Shown here in pieces: positions 6,162 through 6,477 of a stretch of DNA of 6,477 nt (positions are counted from its first letter, which is position 1; each line of letters opens with the position of its first letter). A program made the position numbers and the translations under genes. Source of the stretch: Hyphomicrobiales bacterium (lineage in GTDB: Bacteria; Pseudomonadota; Alphaproteobacteria; Rhodobacterales; Rhodobacteraceae); assembly GCA_003558415.1 (NCBI GenBank), contig PWLT01000298.1, positions 1 to 6,477 on the forward strand, given 5' to 3'. The notes beneath the pieces were generated by a model. It ran no database searches and had not been told where the DNA came from. It saw only the letters and a program-made list of their open reading frames with translations.

Positions 6162-6477
6162 ATGGCACGCGACAAGACGCGCATCAAGCGCAAGGAACGC
6201 AAGAACATCGCCGCAGGCGTGGCGCATGTGAATTCGTCGTTCAACAACACCAAGATCCTGATTTCCGACGTTCAGGGCAATGCGATCGCCTGGTCCTCGG
6301 CGGGTACGATGGGCTTCAAGGGCTCGCGCAAGTCGACGCCCTATGCCGCGCAGCTCGCCGCAGAGGATGCCGGGCGCAAGGCCCAGGAGCACGGCGTGCG
6401 CACGCTGGAGGTCGAGGTTCAGGGCCCCGGCTCGGGCCGCGAATCGGCGCTGCGGGCGCTCGCGGCGGCAGGGTTCA
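6162..6477 (+). CDS. rpsK: 30S ribosomal protein S11 (partial, 3' end outside window)
   Basis: S11 is a 30S platform protein next to the E-site region, with S7, S18 and S21 as neighbours. The frame runs from ATG 6162 off the end of the window, giving 105 complete codons of an expected 129-130. The basic N terminus [15 protein letters not shown] precedes [48 protein letters not shown] core (about 21-64). [18 protein letters not shown] segment is visible near the cut, with the family's functional loops intact. GGAG (6149-6152), 9 nt upstream, directly follows the rpsM stop (TAAGGGGAG). The gene lacks only its C-terminal RKKRRV-type tail, which would lie beyond the window. Confidence 0.97.
   Translation, partial: MARDKTRIKRKERKNIAAGVAHVNSSFNNTKILISDVQGNAIAWSSAGTMGFKGSRKSTPYAAQLAAEDAGRKAQEHGVRTLEVEVQGPGSGRESALRALAAAGF

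Noticed and set aside
5711..6477. An ATG-started frame at 5711 that stays open through rpsM and rpsK to the window end, in a different frame
   Set aside because: Over 250 codons are open, but the product is Arg/His/Gly-rich low-complexity and overlaps two certain genes. The purine run GGGAAG touches the ATG, too close to act as a Shine-Dalgarno sequence. It is explained by high third-position GC.

Overview
The window is an almost gapless plus-strand ribosomal-protein cluster from a GC-rich bacterium. The order is rplE (5' end missing), rpsN, rpsH, rplF, rplR, rpsE, rpmD, rplO, secY, adk, rpsM, rpsK (3' end missing). This is the second half of the spc operon followed by the start of the alpha operon. 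Several features point to Alphaproteobacteria, most likely Rhodobacterales (Rhodobacteraceae-like). These are the wording of L30, SecY and Adk as I recall those families, the single adk gene between secY and rpsM with no rpmJ there, the long zinc-free S14, and the zinc-type Adk lid. The assignment is from memory of protein sequences, not from a search.

Region 1 (1-2893) is a tightly packed run of seven r-protein genes (L5, S14, S8, L6, L18, S5, L30) with gaps of only 9-20 nt. At most junctions the upstream stop codon is built into the Shine-Dalgarno sequence of the next gene, which favours coupled translation and equal output. Region 2 (2894-4948) carries rplO and secY. Each is preceded by a spacer of just over 100 nt that has no gene but can fold into strong GC-rich hairpins. 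secY has a weak ribosome binding site. secY and adk overlap by 4 nt (ATGA). Region 3 (5605-5777) is a 173-nt spacer after adk. It holds the best promoter candidate in the window (TTGACA, 5653-5658), a perfect 9-bp inverted repeat around it, and two tandem hairpins directly upstream of the GTG start of rpsM. rpsM and rpsK follow as the start of the alpha operon, where rpoA and rplQ would be expected next beyond the window.

Together the genes supply large-subunit proteins (L5, L18, L6, L30, L15), small-subunit proteins (S14, S8, S5, S13, S11), the membrane channel that receives nascent chains (SecY), and the enzyme that balances adenine nucleotides (Adk). I see no mobile element, CRISPR array, tRNA or rRNA gene, toxin or defence gene, and no sign of horizontal transfer. 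I did not find an undescribed multi-gene system. The material worth a second look is regulatory: the three long structured spacers, which are candidates for r-protein autoregulation, RNA processing or promoter control.
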